A DNA stretch of 64,000 bases from Flavobacterium lacustre (lineage in GTDB: Bacteria; Bacteroidota; Bacteroidia; Flavobacteriales; Flavobacteriaceae). The notes under the pieces are model-generated. The model saw only the letters and a program-made list of their open reading frames with translations. It searched no databases and was not told the origin of the DNA. The translations under genes were made by a program, and so were the position numbers. Positions within the stretch are counted from its first letter, which is position 1; the number at the start of each line of letters is the position of its first letter. Location of the stretch: the NCBI RefSeq assembly GCF_027474525.2, contig NZ_CP114882.2, forward strand, positions 806,001-870,000, written 5' to 3'. Positions 62,726-64,000 of this stretch are shown one piece after another.

Positions 62726-63265
62726 CTATTCTCTTTTGATTTCGTGTCCTACAAATTCTTCCAAAGCGGCGAACATATCATCTACAGAAAGCACTTCGAA
62801 ATCCGGATGTGTTTTTAGAAAAGTAGCATTCAAAGTAATCAAGTTTTCTTCTATTTCGAAAAAAGTGTCGTCATTGAGCAAATCCCGGACAGGATTTACG
62901 CCTTCTAATTTTCCTTTTAGAAATTTATTGAGCTTTACACTGCTCATTAATCTCACTTTTTTGGATTGTTGTTGAAATAATGCCAAATGCTTTTCGGCTC
63001 CGATTAATGCCAAACCTTCTTCTATCAGTTCGTTTAATTCTTTGTTCCAACTCGAATTATAAACAAATTGAGCAAAATTTCCTTCGGAATACTGCGACAG
63101 ATAATAATCTAAATAATAACTCATCAAAGCATCTTCGTGAATCAAATCATCGTTAACTCCTTCCTCGCGCATTAAGTTGATTACTGAAATATTAGAGTGA
63201 ATCACATCTTGCAGGTTTTCACTATTCATTGCGGTTTCTGAAATAATTATTCGACCAAATTCCAT
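62726..63265 (-). CDS. DUF4375 (DMP19-like) family protein
   Basis: A 179-residue soluble protein. The central stretch YYLDYYLSQYSEGNFAQFVYN matches the DUF4375 pattern known from the DNA-mimic protein DMP19 family. The remainder is helical and acidic, ending FVGHEIKRE. The acidic character would fit DNA mimicry, but nothing here proves it. A later Met (residue 13) is an alternative start; the first is kept because its N-terminus also looks conserved. It is flanked by the repeat copy B on one side and a barrel gene on the other. Confidence 0.65.
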   Translation of the reverse strand: MEFGRIIISETAMNSENLQDVIHSNISVINLMREEGVNDDLIHEDALMSYYLDYYLSQYSEGNFAQFVYNSSWNKELNELIEEGLALIGAEKHLALFQQQSKKVRLMSSVKLNKFLKGKLEGVNPVRDLLNDDTFFEIEENLITLNATFLKTHPDFEVLSVDDMFAALEEFVGHEIKRE

Positions 63266-63399
63266 ACGTTTTTATATTTTAAAAAATGTGCTGCAAATTT
63301 GCACCAAATAATAACACGACACTTCTTTTTAGTATTCTAGTTTTCTATTATTTTCTTCGTCATTGTATTATTAAGAAAACAAGCAACAGAAAATTTTAT

Positions 63400-63407
63400 T
63401 AGTTTTG
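63400..63407 (+). promoter_or_regulatory. Possible -7 promoter box of the barrel gene
   Basis: TAGTTTTG matches TAnnTTTG, 29 bases before the start codon. No -33 TTTG at normal spacing. Confidence 0.33.
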
Positions 63408-63435
63408 TTACACCAAATTTTAAAAATAAAATAAA

Positions 63436-63936
63436 ATGAAAAAAGTTATTCTTTTAGCAGCCATCTGCTTTATGTCAATTGGCGCTTTTGCGCAAGCTCC
63501 TCTAGAAAATGGTGCAAAACAATTAAATGCAGGTCTTGGAACATCAGGATGGGGAACTCCTATTTATGTTGGTCTTGATTATGGCGTTGGAAATGACTTC
63601 ACTGTTGGCGGTGAACTTTCATTTCGTTCGTACAAAGAATCTTATGGAGCGGTAAATTACAATTCTTCCATCATCAGCATTGCAGCAAATGGAAATTACC
63701 ATTTCAACACTTTATTAGACATTCCTAGTGAATGGGATTTTTACGCAGGACTTGGACTTGGTTATTACATCTGGAACATTGACAATGATTATCCCGGAAG
63801 CAATAACTCAGGAATTGGAATTGGAGCACAAGTTGGCGGAAGGTATTTCTTTAACGATAATTTTGGTGTAAATTTAGAATTAGGCGGTGCAAATGTGACC
63901 AGCGGAGCTAAAATTGGAATCACTTACAAATTGTAA
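63436..63936 (+). CDS. Outer-membrane beta-barrel protein
   Basis: A 166-residue exported protein. The signal peptide is KKVILLAAICFMSIGAFAQ. Mature strands alternate: IYVGLDYGVGNDFTVGGEL, NSSIISIAANGNYHFN, WDFYAGLGLGYYIW, GIGAQVGGRYFFNDNFGVNLEL. The last strand SGAKIGITYKL ends with a hydrophobic-Leu pattern typical of insertion by BamA. It is an eight-strand-type barrel of the OmpW/OprF-like size class. Function unknown. It ends at a strong terminator at 63957-63991. Confidence 0.82.
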   Translation: MKKVILLAAICFMSIGAFAQAPLENGAKQLNAGLGTSGWGTPIYVGLDYGVGNDFTVGGELSFRSYKESYGAVNYNSSIISIAANGNYHFNTLLDIPSEWDFYAGLGLGYYIWNIDNDYPGSNNSGIGIGAQVGGRYFFNDNFGVNLELGGANVTSGAKIGITYKL

Positions 63937-63956
63937 TTGATTTGCTAAAATAAAAT

Positions 63957-63991
63957 AAGGGCCATCTAAAAATTTAGACGGCCCTTTTTTA
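63957..63991 (+). terminator. Terminator after the barrel gene
   Basis: AAGGGCC-A-TCTAAA pairs with TTTAGA-C-GGCCCTT and is followed by TTTT. It lies about 20 bases after the stop. Confidence 0.88.
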
Positions 63992-64000
63992 TTAGAAAAA

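Overview
The window looks like chromosome from Flavobacterium or a close relative (Bacteroidota). The DNA is AT-rich, and several genes are preceded by the TAnnTTTG promoter box of that phylum. Many products are phylum-typical: a 632-residue PurF, an IPExxxVDY protein, DUF4286, a TonB receptor with a carboxypeptidase-like N-terminal domain, and a fused amino-acid-lipid acyltransferase. The order acpP-fabF-rnc-IPExxxVDY-pyk is a familiar flavobacterial arrangement. No rRNA, tRNA, CRISPR array, integrase or transposase was recognised.

Layout. 1-12 kb is housekeeping: the edge of glycyl-tRNA synthetase, a ComF-like protein, superoxide dismutase, PurF, a PfkB kinase, RNase HI and PurN, then the fatty-acid/RNase III/pyruvate kinase run and a frameshifted Bax-inhibitor-like gene. 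12-24 kb holds a PAS protein, Pol IV, a polytopic protein of the so-called site-specific recombinase family, CYTH and RlpA-like proteins, a TonB receptor, Pgi, an M23 peptidase and tryptophan 2,3-dioxygenase. 24-32 kb holds DUF3108, the homogentisate route (hmgA, hppD), a patatin/beta-barrel protein and UvrC. 32-48 kb is mixed metabolism and envelope: an aspartoacylase-like protein, a PLP decarboxylase, a formyl-THF cyclo-ligase, an unusual glycosyltransferase-51 protein, an aldo/keto reductase, an OmpA lipoprotein, exonuclease III, the OlsF-like acyltransferase, a membrane-anchored AraC regulator and NhaA. 55-64 kb returns to core genes: proC, mgtE, rsmA, DUF4286, a TPR protein and serS.

The accessory part is 48.9-55.4 kb. 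It begins with a 21/20/21-bp minisatellite of about 28 units (49061-49659). A tight five-gene minus-strand operon follows (54842 to 50241): a four-helix membrane protein with a periplasmic domain, a TRAFAC-like GTPase, a coiled-coil protein with one membrane helix, a retropepsin-like lipoprotein and a staphylococcal-nuclease-like lipoprotein. This is the best candidate for an undescribed system. It resembles published GTPase-centred conflict systems but adds two lipoprotein enzymes with near-identical sequence at the lipidation site.

Non-coding repeats are a second theme: a MITE-like element in two copies (32407-32528, 62583-62711), a 49-bp tandem repeat upstream of rsmA, and two structured intergenic elements (40644-40730, 55391-55450) that look like a flavobacterial repeat family. 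Strong hairpin terminators follow many genes. Gene functions are read from motifs by eye; no database search was run.
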